From the NCBI GenBank assembly GCA_023433505.1, contig JAEZCO010000025.1, forward strand, positions 1-64,000: a stretch of 64,000 bases of DNA. Reading direction: 5' to 3'. The DNA comes from Bacillota bacterium (lineage in GTDB: Bacteria; Bacillota; Clostridia; Acetivibrionales; DTU013). The notes below the pieces were generated by a model. It did not search any database and was not told the origin of the DNA. It saw only the letters and a program-made list of their open reading frames with translations. Position numbers and translations under genes: made by a program. Below, one piece after another: positions 27,721 to 36,771 of the stretch (position 1 is its first letter; every line of letters begins with the position of its first letter).

Positions 27721-28782
27721 TTATATTTCACAGCCGTCCACAATAAAAATATGCGTTTTTTCCGCAAGGTCGATTTCATAATATTTTCCGGAAGACGACC
27801 TGTCTTTTCCCAAAATCCTCACCAGCGGCCTTGTAGGCATTTTAATGTTCGCTTTGGCAACAAGGGCCCTCTCCCCCGTATTGAGAAGCACACCGGTCCC
27901 AACCGGATATATGCTTACATGCCTGACAAAGGCCTCAATAACTTTGGGATCAAAATGGTGTATTCCCAGGGAGGTGATGTATTCAAACACCTCATTGGCC
28001 TTCAGCTTTTTCCTGTAGACCCTGTCGGATGTGAGCGCATCGTATACATCTGCAATAGCCACGATCCGGGGGAAAATATGGATGTTCTCACCCTTTAGCT
28101 GAAGAGGATAGCCGCTGCCGTCGAATCTTTCATGATGGCCGAAGGATATAAATGCCGACGCCAGACTTATCTTTTCATTCTTTTTCAACAGCTCATAGCC
28201 CAGCACCGTATGCTTTTTGATTTCCTCAAATTCCTCCACCGTGAGCTGCGAAGGCTTTTGAAGAATTTTTTTCGGTATAAACAGCTTTCCGATGTCATGA
28301 AGAATGGCGCCGGTGCCTAATTCCCTCAGATGCTCAATGTCAAACCCCAGCTCAATCCCTGTGATCAGGGATAGTATGCACACATTGACGCAATGCTGGA
28401 AGGTATAGTCATCCACCGATTTGATATCGGAAAGGCTATACAGTATATCTTTTTGTGATAGAAGCTCATCAATAATGATGTAAACCGTTTTTTTGATCTG
28501 ATCGACATCAATGGATTGCGTGAAAAGATAATTGTTCATCAGATTGGAGATAAGCACTCTTGCATCATTCCTGGTGGTTTCGCTGACAACATCTCCGACG
28601 CCGATATCTGCCGATATCTCATCATCAATATATATTTCGGTTATCCCCTGACTTACAAGTTTTTGAATAAAGCTCTCTTTGAGTTCTATCCCCTGGGACA
28701 GAAGAACTCCGCCATCGGTATTGTAGATTGTCTTTGCCAGCCTGGCGCCCAGCTTTATATTCCCGAGCTTTTCTCTCCGCAT
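27721..28782 (-). CDS. HD-GYP domain phosphodiesterase
   Basis: A 353-residue signalling protein. Residues 1-60 form a DUF3391-like N-terminal domain (KLGARLAKTIYNTDG, ITEIYIDDE). The HD-GYP domain spans about 120-300 with HDIGK (HD metal site), HHERFDGSGYP (GYP motif) and DVYDALTSDRVYR. Such proteins hydrolyse cyclic di-GMP or related dinucleotides. The C-terminal 55 residues form a small beta-rich extension. A terminator separates it from dnaE, so it is an independent unit. Confidence 0.9.
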   Translation of the reverse strand: MRREKLGNIKLGARLAKTIYNTDGGVLLSQGIELKESFIQKLVSQGITEIYIDDEISADIGVGDVVSETTRNDARVLISNLMNNYLFTQSIDVDQIKKTVYIIIDELLSQKDILYSLSDIKSVDDYTFQHCVNVCILSLITGIELGFDIEHLRELGTGAILHDIGKLFIPKKILQKPSQLTVEEFEEIKKHTVLGYELLKKNEKISLASAFISFGHHERFDGSGYPLQLKGENIHIFPRIVAIADVYDALTSDRVYRKKLKANEVFEYITSLGIHHFDPKVIEAFVRHVSIYPVGTGVLLNTGERALVAKANIKMPTRPLVRILGKDRSSSGKYYEIDLAEKTHIFIVDGCEI

Positions 28783-28994
28783 TCCTTCCCTCCATGGTAC
28801 TTTATCCTTTGTAGTTTAGTATTTATTCGACATATTTTTTTGAAAATCCTGCTAAATATGAAATAAAAGATAAATTAAAGACATATGAAAGATTCGTGAT
28901 TTTTTGGTAATATATGGGAAATATCATATTTTGTGATAGAATGATTTTGACTGTATGCGTACTGAAAATTACCGATTTTACGAAAGGTGTAAAT

Positions 28995-29654
28995 ATGCAG
29001 AGACTATCTTTGGAAACAGGGAATTTGAGCATACTGCTTCTAAAACGTTTGGATTCCTTAAAAAACGAATTGTTCAAGGCCATGGAGAAAATAAAGGGTT
29101 TCAGTCTGGTCAGCGAGGACCTGGTATATAAAAGAAGCTTTCTTAAGAAGATAAAACCCCTGGTCTATGAAAATCATCTCCGGGTGGATCATAAAAGCTG
29201 CGCCTTCTGTTCAAACCTGACAAGAACACATTGTCATGCCCATTGCCTCAAATGCGGAGCAGGTGCATATATCCATTGCAGTCCCCTGCTTCCCGGCCTG
29301 ATGTATGATGATAAAAAAAACTCCGACGAATCGGACCAGGTGACCGTGCCCTGGCTTTATAAAAAGACCTGTGACCGGTTTACACGCCTGGAATTAAACA
29401 ATTATCTCAAAAATTTCACGGTCCCTTTCAGCTGGGTTACCGTCTACAACTTTGAAGTGCTTGAAGGACTGTTTTACGGATATTCAGCCAAGGAAAGACC
29501 TTGCTATGTCTGTGCTTCCATAGATTATTCCATATACAGGGAGTGCATGGACAGGGAGGATTTTGACAGACATACTCCCTGCGCCCGAATATCCGAAGTC
29601 GTAGAAGCCGTATACAAAAATGCAAGCTTTGACACAAATACCTCAACGAACTAG
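28995..29654 (+). CDS. Cys-rich protein of unknown function
   Basis: A 219-residue protein I do not recognise. A helical N-terminus (1-40) is followed by a cysteine/histidine cluster at about 66-95 (SCAFCSNLTRTHCHAHCLKC) typical of a metal site, then a helical core, and a second Cys pair near 178-181 (CYVCASID) with two more Cys near the end. An iron-sulfur or zinc function is possible. Start at 28995 follows GAAAGGTG; an upstream in-frame ATG at 28914 lacks a ribosome site. It stands alone, divergent from the HD-GYP gene. Confidence 0.65.
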   Translation: MQRLSLETGNLSILLLKRLDSLKNELFKAMEKIKGFSLVSEDLVYKRSFLKKIKPLVYENHLRVDHKSCAFCSNLTRTHCHAHCLKCGAGAYIHCSPLLPGLMYDDKKNSDESDQVTVPWLYKKTCDRFTRLELNNYLKNFTVPFSWVTVYNFEVLEGLFYGYSAKERPCYVCASIDYSIYRECMDREDFDRHTPCARISEVVEAVYKNASFDTNTSTN

Positions 29655-29704
29655 TACGCCGTAACAACTAAATGTTGACATTGATATGAAAAGGTGATGG
29701 AAAT

Positions 29705-29812
29705 GGCGATCAATGATCGCCGCTACATTTTTCATCCTCAGTGTGCTGCACATGCGGCACGGGCATTGGTTTGAAAAGGAATCCGTGTAGGGGCGACCAC
29801 TGGTCGCCCACT
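29705..29812. repeat. GGCGATC / GGCGACC palindromic repeat pair
   Basis: Two short hairpins: GGCGATC-AAT-GATCGCC at 29705-29721 and GGGCGACC-ACT-GGTCGCCC near 29791-29809, the latter next to GTGTAG. The same two modules recur, rearranged, at 50545-50608. These resemble widespread REP-type palindromes. They occupy the convergent gap between the Cys-rich gene and the phosphohexomutase gene. Confidence 0.8.
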
Positions 29813-29845
29813 TGGAAGGACTTTGGATGACGATCAAAGAGGTTC

Positions 29846-31588
29846 CTATACGGCCAAATAGCCTTTAATAACGCCTATAACGCCTTCCTTCAAATGCTCC
29901 AGCTTTCTTTCAGCCATCCCATGGTCCGCTTCCGAAACACCGTAATAAATTTTGATTTTGGGCTCGGTTCCCGAAGGCCTTATGCAGAACCACGAACCGT
30001 CCTTCATCTCATAATAGAGCACATTGGATTGGGGAAGGTCGAGTTCCGTCCTGGAGCCGGTGACCAGGTCCAGTCTTTCCTGCCTGAGATAATCTCTCAG
30101 CGCAGCCGCTTCATAGCTGCCAAAGCTGCCTGGCCTGCTGTTCCTGAGTCCTTCCATGGCGTTTTGTATTTTTTCAATTCCTTCTTTTCCTTCCAGGGTG
30201 AATGAAGTAATGCCCTCAATAAAGTAACCGTACTTTTTAAATACTTCCTCCAGGCCCTCATAAAGGGTCAGACCCCTTGTTTTATAATATGCTGCCATTT
30301 CACAGATCAGCATACATGCCACAACCCCGTCTTTATCCCGCACATCGGTGCCCGCAAGGTAACCGTAGCTTTCTTCAAAACCGAAAAGGTATTTCTTGTC
30401 TCCAAATTCATCCAGCTCTTTTATTTTTTCCCCGATGAATTTGAAGCCTGTAAGAACCTCAACCAGCTCAATGCCGTAACTCTCGGAGATAGCGCGGCCA
30501 AGCTCGCTGGTAACAATGGTTTTTACCGTAAATCCGTTTGCAGGCAGGATATTGGCAGCTTTTTTCTGGGACAGGATGTACTCCATCAGCAGACAGCCTG
30601 TCTGATTGCCTGTCAGAACCACATATTCACCTTTTGAATTCCGGACCACCACTCCCACTCTGTCGCAATCCGGGTCCGTCCCGATAATAAAGTCGGCATT
30701 CTCTTTGGACGCCAGTTCTATAGCCATTCTGAAGGCATCCCTTTCTTCAGGGTTGGGATATTTGACGGTAGAAAATTCAGGGTCGGGAAGCTCCTGTTCC
30801 TTGACGGTTATAACCTGCTTGAAGCCAGACTCCTCGAGAATTCTTCTGACCAGCTTGTTCCCCGCCCCATGCAAGGGCGTGTAGACGATCTTGAAAGTAT
30901 CGGCCACCGAAGCCACAGCTTGGCGGTTGACGGATAAGGCCTTCAAATTATTGATGTAGGCATCGTCAATTTCACTTCCTATAACGGTCAACAGCCCTTT
31001 TTTTACTGCGCTTTCCTGATCGATAGGCTTTATAGCCGTGATATCGGTTATTTTTTCAATCTCATCCAGTACGGTTTCCGCAGCTTCCAGAGGCAATTGG
31101 CCCCCGTCCTCGCCATAGACCTTATAGCCATTGTATTGCTTGGGGTTATGACTTGCCGTTACAACGATGCCGGCCGCCGCCTTCAGGTACCTTACGGCAA
31201 AGGACAGTTCCGGAGTCGGTCTCAATTCGTCGAATATCCAGGCCTTTATGCCGCTTCCTGCAAAGGTCAGCGCCGCTTCAAGCGCAAATTCCGGGGACAT
31301 ATGCCTGGAATCATAAGCAATGACAATGCCATCCCCATGAATTTTGCCGGCATTTTTCAGAACATAATTGGCCAGTCCCTGGGAAGCTTTTCTTACGGTA
31401 TATATGTTCATCCGGTTGGTGCCTGCTCCGATAATCCCCCTCAAGCCGCCGGTCCCGAACTCCAGATCCCTGTAAAATCTCTCCTCTATCTCCGCCGGAT
31501 TGTCCCGGATGGCTTCAAGCTCTTTTCTGGTATTGCCGTCAAAGTATTCATTTTCCACCCAGGCGCTGTATTTCAATAAGCTGTTCAT
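29846..31588 (-). CDS. Phosphoglucomutase/phosphomannomutase (alpha-D-phosphohexomutase)
   Basis: A 580-residue four-domain phosphohexomutase of the PgcA type, interconverting glucose-1-phosphate and glucose-6-phosphate. Motifs in order: GTGGLRG near 50, the phosphoserine loop TASHNPKQYNGYK near 145, the metal loop GTDPDCDRVG near 300, the sugar loop GFEESYGY near 405, and the phosphate loop RPSGTEPKIK near 540. The start is the ATG at 31588 behind TTGGAGG; the frame runs 66 codons further upstream without a ribosome site. Monocistronic. Confidence 0.94.
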   Translation of the reverse strand: MNSLLKYSAWVENEYFDGNTRKELEAIRDNPAEIEERFYRDLEFGTGGLRGIIGAGTNRMNIYTVRKASQGLANYVLKNAGKIHGDGIVIAYDSRHMSPEFALEAALTFAGSGIKAWIFDELRPTPELSFAVRYLKAAAGIVVTASHNPKQYNGYKVYGEDGGQLPLEAAETVLDEIEKITDITAIKPIDQESAVKKGLLTVIGSEIDDAYINNLKALSVNRQAVASVADTFKIVYTPLHGAGNKLVRRILEESGFKQVITVKEQELPDPEFSTVKYPNPEERDAFRMAIELASKENADFIIGTDPDCDRVGVVVRNSKGEYVVLTGNQTGCLLMEYILSQKKAANILPANGFTVKTIVTSELGRAISESYGIELVEVLTGFKFIGEKIKELDEFGDKKYLFGFEESYGYLAGTDVRDKDGVVACMLICEMAAYYKTRGLTLYEGLEEVFKKYGYFIEGITSFTLEGKEGIEKIQNAMEGLRNSRPGSFGSYEAAALRDYLRQERLDLVTGSRTELDLPQSNVLYYEMKDGSWFCIRPSGTEPKIKIYYGVSEADHGMAERKLEHLKEGVIGVIKGYLAV

Positions 31589-31749
31589 TTTATCCTCCAA
31601 TGTCAAATTAATTAAAATTGCATAAAAATAATATATAAATAATCGCTGGAATATGCAACAGTTTTTTACGCAGCCAAAATGTTGCACAAATCGTAAACAG
31701 TATAGTATTTTCCCATCTATGTGGAAATAAAACAGGCAGCGGACCCGTA

Positions 31750-31783
31750 ATAAAAAAATAAAGCCGGGGCGTTTGCCTCCGGC
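31750..31783 (-). terminator. Terminator of spoIVA
   Basis: Minus-strand GCCGGAGGC, loop AAAC, GCCCCGGC, then TTTATTTTTTT. A strong G+C-rich intrinsic terminator 18 bases after the spoIVA stop. Confidence 0.9.
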
Positions 31784-31800
31784 CATAAGAGCTGTGTTTT

Positions 31801-33279
31801 TTATAAAATTATGCAGATCAGTCCGCCGCTGCCCTCGTTGATGATCCTCTGAAGGGTTTCCTGCAGCTTCAATTGCGCATCCTCAGGCATTCTGTTCAGC
31901 TTGTTGTGGAGCCCCTCGCTTACCAGCTCATGCAGGGATTTCCCAAAAATGTTGGACTGCCATATTTTGCCCGGATCATTTTCAAATTCCTTAAGAAGGT
32001 AATTGACCAGCTCTTCGGATTGCTTCTCGGTTCCTACCAGGGGTGCGATTTCTGTCTCAATGTCGGCTCTGATCATGTGAACGGAGGGCGCACTCGCACG
32101 CAATTTCACACCGAACCGGTTGCCCTGCTTGATAATTTCAGGCTCATCCAGTGTCATTTCGTCCATTTGAGGAGTCACAACGCCATATCCCTTGACTTTG
32201 ACTTCATGCAGGGCAAATTCCACTCTTTCGTATTCTCTTTTGATTGTGGACAAATTCTTCATAAGGTTGATGAGTTTGTGCTCACCCTCGATCTCCAGAC
32301 CGGTTTCATCGGTGAGAACCTTATAGAAAAGCCCGTTGGCTGCGTTTATACCGACACTAATGTTTCCCGACCCCGCATTGATTTCATTTATTTTTGCGTT
32401 TTCTATAAAATCATAGTTTGTAAAATTATTGATGGAATTGCTGGCTTCCCGGATATTATATACCCCTTTGAAGCTGTCCCGGATGGATTTGAGCATGTCA
32501 ACCTTCAGCCAGTGGTTATCTTCCAGCGTTTCCACCCACCTTGGTATGTTTATGCCTATTTCACAGACAGGGAATTCATACAGGATCTTTTCCATGATCC
32601 TGCTGATGTCCTCGCTTCTCAATTGAGCGCAATTCACACACATTACAGGCACTGAATACCTTTCTTCCAATTCATCCCTCAGCAATTGGGTGTCATTATC
32701 TTCCGGATGAATGGAATTTACCAGGATAACAAAGGGCTTGTTAATGTCCTTTAATTCATTAATTACACGTCTTTCCGCTTCGATATAATCTTCCCGCGTA
32801 ATATCGGTAACACTCCCGTCTGTTGTGATTACCAATCCTATCGTCGAATGGTCGTTGATGACCTTCCTGGTACCGATCTCCGCAGCCTGCTCAAAGGGTA
32901 TCTGATAGTCATACCACGGTGTGGATACCATTCTTGGAGCACTGTTTTCAAAATACCCCAAAGCCCCTTTTACAAGAAAACCGACACAATCCACAAGCCT
33001 GACCTTCAGCTTAAGGGTATCATCCAATGTGATTTCAATGGCCTCATTGGGGACAAATTTCGGCTCCGTTGTCATGATGGTCCTGCCGGTTGAGCTCTGA
33101 GGCAGCTCATCCTTTGCTCTTTCGCGGCTGTACATATTTTCTATATTGGGGATTACCAGTAAGTCCATAAATCTTTTAATAAAGGTTGATTTTCCAGTCC
33201 TTACAGGACCTACGACACCGATGTAAATATCCCCTTGTGTCCTCTCAGCAATTTGTTGGTATATATTGTATCTTTCCAC
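31801..33279 (-). CDS. spoIVA: Stage IV sporulation protein A
   Basis: A 492-residue cytoskeletal ATPase that polymerises around the forespore and anchors the spore coat basement layer. Walker A is GPVRTGKST at 24-32; conserved regions such as SSTGRTIMTTEPKFVPNEA and the C-terminal GSGGLICIIL end are typical of SpoIVA. Length is the usual 492. The initiation codon is GTG behind a GGGGGGT site. It is expressed in the mother cell under sigma-E in Bacillus; a sigma-E-like promoter is listed separately. Its presence shows that the organism is a spore former. Confidence 0.97.
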   Translation of the reverse strand: MERYNIYQQIAERTQGDIYIGVVGPVRTGKSTFIKRFMDLLVIPNIENMYSRERAKDELPQSSTGRTIMTTEPKFVPNEAIEITLDDTLKLKVRLVDCVGFLVKGALGYFENSAPRMVSTPWYDYQIPFEQAAEIGTRKVINDHSTIGLVITTDGSVTDITREDYIEAERRVINELKDINKPFVILVNSIHPEDNDTQLLRDELEERYSVPVMCVNCAQLRSEDISRIMEKILYEFPVCEIGINIPRWVETLEDNHWLKVDMLKSIRDSFKGVYNIREASNSINNFTNYDFIENAKINEINAGSGNISVGINAANGLFYKVLTDETGLEIEGEHKLINLMKNLSTIKREYERVEFALHEVKVKGYGVVTPQMDEMTLDEPEIIKQGNRFGVKLRASAPSVHMIRADIETEIAPLVGTEKQSEELVNYLLKEFENDPGKIWQSNIFGKSLHELVSEGLHNKLNRMPEDAQLKLQETLQRIINEGSGGLICIIL

Positions 33280-33350
33280 CCGTTAACCCCCCTTATAATA
33301 ATAACCAAGGCTTGATAAGGGATATCAGGGATAAGCTGATTCCCAATATA

Positions 33351-33379
33351 AATATATGTCCGAAATAAGTTATTATTAC
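33351..33379 (-). promoter_or_regulatory. Candidate sigma-E promoter of spoIVA
   Basis: On the minus strand GTAATAAT and CATATATT are 13 bases apart, about 70 bases before the spoIVA start, and resemble the sigma-E -35 and -10 elements. The region is AT-rich, so the match is only suggestive. Confidence 0.4.
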
Positions 33380-33413
33380 AAAATAATGAGGGAATGCCCG
33401 AAAGATAAAACCC

Positions 33414-34298
33414 TTATGCTTTAACAAATACTTTAAGGCTTTTATTAATAAAATTGATTGTAATGGGCAATGTGTTCCACCTTTCACCGTCAACGCTAAG
33501 GGCAAAGCCGCTGTTGCCTTCGATGGTACAGTTCCTGGTTCTTAACCACATAACATTCCTGTCGTTGATGAAATCATTGCTCACTACCTTGAAAAACAAA
33601 CCGGCAAGATCAATAGGCGCGCAATTGTGCAAAAGCAGAATATCCATGAAGCCGTCGGATAAATCGGCTTCCTTGATGACATTGTAAAAGCCTGCCGCAT
33701 GCTTTCCGTTCAGAACAAGGAAAAACAGGAACTCTTCTTCAACCACTTCGTTGTCCGTTGTTATCTTGAGCTTGACGGGTTTGATATTTGCAACTTCGCC
33801 AAGGGCTTTCATATAATATGCCAACGGCCCGAAATTCTTTTTAAACTCACTGCTCGTATTGTAGGAAACATCAACAAAATTCCCGCCGGCGCAGGTATTG
33901 AGAAAATAGAATTCATTATTCAGCAAGCCCGCATCCACATCCGTCGTATTTCCGGCAACGATGATATCTATACATTTTTTCAATTCCATGGGAATGTTCA
34001 GACTCCTTGCAAAATCATTGCATGTGCCGGAGGGGATCACTCCTATGGGAAGCTTGATATTGTTCCTATTCATGACATTAACGAGGGAATTGACGGTTCC
34101 GTCGCCGCCGGAGGCCACGACGAATGAGTAATCGTCCTCCTTCAGGATTTCAAGCGTCTTTTCGTTTCCATAATTTCCGATTCGATAAGGCGTCATAAGA
34201 ATATTATTTTCCACGAACCTCTCGATGATATAATCCAGCCTTCTTGGAACATTTCTGCTGCCTGACTGTGGGTTGTATACCAATAGTGCTTTTTTCAT
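33414..34298 (-). CDS. Diacylglycerol kinase family lipid kinase (YegS/BmrU type)
   Basis: A 294-residue lipid kinase. The nucleotide-binding N-terminus (LLVYNPQSGSRN) and the GGDGTVNSLVN loop with GVIPSGTCNDFARSL are diagnostic of the DAGK catalytic domain; the C-terminal beta-sandwich includes NGKHAAGFY and the final SVDGE motif. It phosphorylates diacylglycerol or a related lipid. Start at 34298 behind GGAGGG; an ATG at 34313 sits inside that site. Monocistronic, with a hairpin element directly upstream. Confidence 0.9.
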   Translation of the reverse strand: MKKALLVYNPQSGSRNVPRRLDYIIERFVENNILMTPYRIGNYGNEKTLEILKEDDYSFVVASGGDGTVNSLVNVMNRNNIKLPIGVIPSGTCNDFARSLNIPMELKKCIDIIVAGNTTDVDAGLLNNEFYFLNTCAGGNFVDVSYNTSSEFKKNFGPLAYYMKALGEVANIKPVKLKITTDNEVVEEEFLFFLVLNGKHAAGFYNVIKEADLSDGFMDILLLHNCAPIDLAGLFFKVVSNDFINDRNVMWLRTRNCTIEGNSGFALSVDGERWNTLPITINFINKSLKVFVKA

Positions 34299-34317
34299 CT
34301 TCTGTCCCTCCATCGAT

Positions 34318-34430
34318 TACTACAGCGAAACCAAACATTTATTCGTCAGCATTTATGCGCCTTCCGGAAATATCGCAACGCTTCAATGCGCTATTTCCGG
34401 AAGGATAATTAAAATGTTTCGCTACAGTAC
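34318..34430. repeat. Hairpin element with TACTNNAGCGAAAC ends
   Basis: Outer arms TACTACAGCGAAAC (34318-34331) and GTTTCGCTACAGTA (34416-34429) match at 12 of 14 positions. An inner perfect stem CCTTCCGGAAATA/TATTTCCGGAAGG surrounds a loop that also has CGCA/TGCG pairing. The layout, long nested hairpin with ACTG near the tips and TTCCGGAAA inside, resembles the 19010/27527 family but the sequence differs. Confidence 0.6.
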
Positions 34431-34451
34431 TATTTTCTCATTTTATAGCTT

Positions 34452-35996
34452 TTACATTTTGAAATCAATAACAATCATGCCCTTTTCCTCCCGAAGCGCT
34501 TCACTACCCAGCTTATGCAGAAGCATAGCGACTTCCGGGTCTTGTGCATCATATACGGTAATTTTATTCACCAGGCACTTTATCATTTCGTTTGTCGGCA
34601 TGCTTTTTTCCAATCCTGCCAGCAGCTCTGAAATCAGCGTCTCGGTATCAGGCCTTGCGCAAGCGTTTGACGATAGTACTTCCACCTCTCCCCGCAGGAT
34701 AGAAATCCGGTCGTCCAATTGCTTGTTCATCTTTATGAACAAATTTTGTGTAATCCTCTCTTCAAGCCTGTCACTATAAAGCATTTCCTGCTGTTTCAGT
34801 TTTTGCTTCAATTGCTGCTCCAGCTTCAAAAGCCTTTCGCCGTGGTCATTTTTAAACATTCCCTGGGCGGCTGCCAGCTGTTTAAACCCTTCAACGGCGG
34901 ACGGGTCATGAACCAGCTTTCTTATCTCCGCAGTCACGGCGTCCAATAGCTGGCCCTCATAGACAAAATGGCTTGAACATTCCTTACATCCATATTTATA
35001 ATACTTGCTGCAGATGTAATAAGTCTGCCCGTCTTTTTTATTTCTTGCATACATGCGGCTGCCGCACAAACCGCATTCCAGCAAGTCTCTGAACAAGTGC
35101 AGCTTCTCCTTGTGGGGAGCCGTCCCCTTTTTTCTCTGTTCCCTGAGCCTTTGCACTTCAGAAAACTCTTCCTGGGAAATGACGGCCGCATGTGTATTCT
35201 CCGTGATGGTCCATTGTGCGGACGGAAGCCGCCGTGTTTTCTTGCTTTTAAAGCTTATCTTTTCGCTTACGCCCTGAACTGTAGCTCCGGTATAAACCCT
35301 ATTGCAGATAATTCTTCTGACTGCGATACTGCTCCACACATCACCGCCTCCAGGGGCCTTACAACTCTTTTCATTCAGCATCCGGGCTATGCTGGAATAA
35401 CCATACCCCTTCCTGTATAACCGGAAAATCAGCTTTACTGTTTCCGCATTTTCCTCATCCGGGCAAAGTCTGTTTTTTTCATCCGGCGATTTTTTGTACC
35501 CAAAAGGCGCATTTCCTATGTAATCGCCTTTACTTATCTTAAATTTCAAGCTTGCCCTTATTTTCCTCGATATATCCTTTATATACCGCTCATTTGCCCA
35601 GGTCTCGATGCCGACGGTGTCATTATCGTTGAGACTGTCATATCTGCCGTCAAAGGTCAGAATCCTTACGCCGCATTCCTCCAGATAATCCAGGAAAAGC
35701 AGTGTTTTTGCGTTGTTTCGGCCAAGTCTCGAAAGATCCTTCAACAAGACAAGGTTGATCCTGCCCTTTTCCACATCCTCCTTGAGTTTGCTCAAGCCGG
35801 GCCTTTCGAAGGCAGAGCCCGACACATTATCGTCCATGTAAATTTCCTGGATTTTGCCCAGGCCTGAACGCACTGCATAATCTATAAGCAGGTCCCTTTG
35901 TGTTTCGATGGTATCATAATTTTCATCATTATCATCCCTGCTCTCTCTTACGTAAATACCAATTTCATATTTCCCTGCATTACCGGATTTCCCCAT
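34452..35996 (-). CDS. Large serine recombinase
   Basis: A 514-residue site-specific recombinase. The resolvase catalytic domain (1-150) has Ser19 in YVRES as the nucleophile and the DLSRLGRNN motif. A recombinase domain (about 160-270, FGYKKSP and YSSIARMLNEK) and a zinc ribbon (CGLCGSRMY...YYICSKY...CKEC, about 305-345) follow, then a coiled coil. All key residues are present. Start at 35996 follows GAGGT; a GTG 6 codons earlier is possible. No integrase partner genes, attachment sites or phage genes are visible beside it. It could act on a distant or developmentally excised element, like the sigK recombinases. Confidence 0.9.
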   Translation of the reverse strand: MGKSGNAGKYEIGIYVRESRDDNDENYDTIETQRDLLIDYAVRSGLGKIQEIYMDDNVSGSAFERPGLSKLKEDVEKGRINLVLLKDLSRLGRNNAKTLLFLDYLEECGVRILTFDGRYDSLNDNDTVGIETWANERYIKDISRKIRASLKFKISKGDYIGNAPFGYKKSPDEKNRLCPDEENAETVKLIFRLYRKGYGYSSIARMLNEKSCKAPGGGDVWSSIAVRRIICNRVYTGATVQGVSEKISFKSKKTRRLPSAQWTITENTHAAVISQEEFSEVQRLREQRKKGTAPHKEKLHLFRDLLECGLCGSRMYARNKKDGQTYYICSKYYKYGCKECSSHFVYEGQLLDAVTAEIRKLVHDPSAVEGFKQLAAAQGMFKNDHGERLLKLEQQLKQKLKQQEMLYSDRLEERITQNLFIKMNKQLDDRISILRGEVEVLSSNACARPDTETLISELLAGLEKSMPTNEMIKCLVNKITVYDAQDPEVAMLLHKLGSEALREEKGMIVIDFKM

Positions 35997-36016
35997 ACCC
36001 TTACCTCGATTCACCG

Positions 36017-36177
36017 TTATAACGACCTAATTCAAGATTAATTTTTTCGTTTGTAGAAAAAATTGATTTCATCAGCGGAGTTTCAACGAGGCTGGAGATA
36101 TGCTCACCCCCTGAACCACCAATTCGATACTCGCCACCTAACAGAGATGAGAGATATTTTTTGATGCCTCGTTATAA
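36017..36177. mobile_element. MITE-like element with TTATAACGA inverted ends, copy A
   Basis: Terminal inverted repeat TTATAACGA (36017-36025) and TCGTTATAA (36169-36177). Inside are a hairpin around GATTAATTTTTTC/GAAAAAATTGATTT, the segment GCGGAGTTTCAACGAGGC and the right-end block TTTTTTGATGCCTCGTTATAA minus its last base. The left and right blocks recur at 56921-57119 and the right block at 55124-55236. It contains no reading frame. It lies just upstream of the serine recombinase gene. Confidence 0.65.
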
Positions 36178-36414
36178 GCCTCTATCCTCCAAATAAAGCT
36201 TTACAAGTAAAAGCAATACCCTCTCACAGGCCGTGCCTCCGCTATAGTTCACAAGTATCCGCCTTAGTTTTGATTTGCCATTCCCCATCAAAAGGATTCC
36301 TTTCATTTACCCTATATGTTATATATATTTAGAGAAATTTGTCCCAAATGTGTTTATTCTAATTAAAAAGTTGTATAATAAAGATGATTGATTAAGCAAG
36401 GAAGGATGATCGCA
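36178..36414. other. Intergenic stretch, nothing assigned
   Basis: AT-rich DNA without a gene, repeat or hairpin that I recognise. A TATAAT near 36373 may be the -10 of the following small gene, but no convincing -35 is found. Confidence 0.4.
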
Positions 36415-36726
36415 ATGTCAAGAGAAATTCCTGATAAGCTTGTTTATTTCTATAAAACCGCTCTCCAGGATATGGACGACGGTTTTGAATATGCCTCCGA
36501 GCTAAATCGCATACTCAACTCGGACGATTGTCAGAGGGCTCTTTCGGGTAAGGAGATAGAAACCTTGCGGGATTATGCCGAAGAAGTTAAAAAGATCGGT
36601 GAGATAAATCATTATACCGAAGAAAAGATAAAAGAACTGGAAAATGAGCGGTTCGGCTCACGCGGCATCCTCGGCTACCTGAAGGCAGATCACGGAAGCC
36701 CGCAGAAAACCCTGTGGCCTTTTTAG
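36415..36726 (+). CDS. Small helical protein of unknown function
   Basis: A 103-residue soluble, acidic, mostly helical protein (MSREIPDKLVYFYKTALQD, then a helix through about residue 85) with a glycine-containing tail ending KTLWPF. No known family recognised. Start at 36415 has GGAAGG 8 bases upstream. It is transcribed alone and is convergent with the YcaQ-type gene. Codon usage looks like that of its neighbours. Confidence 0.55.
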   Translation: MSREIPDKLVYFYKTALQDMDDGFEYASELNRILNSDDCQRALSGKEIETLRDYAEEVKKIGEINHYTEEKIKELENERFGSRGILGYLKADHGSPQKTLWPF

Positions 36727-36771
36727 GTCCTGCAGCATTTATTATTTTAGGGAATGCCAGGCCCTTTGGCA

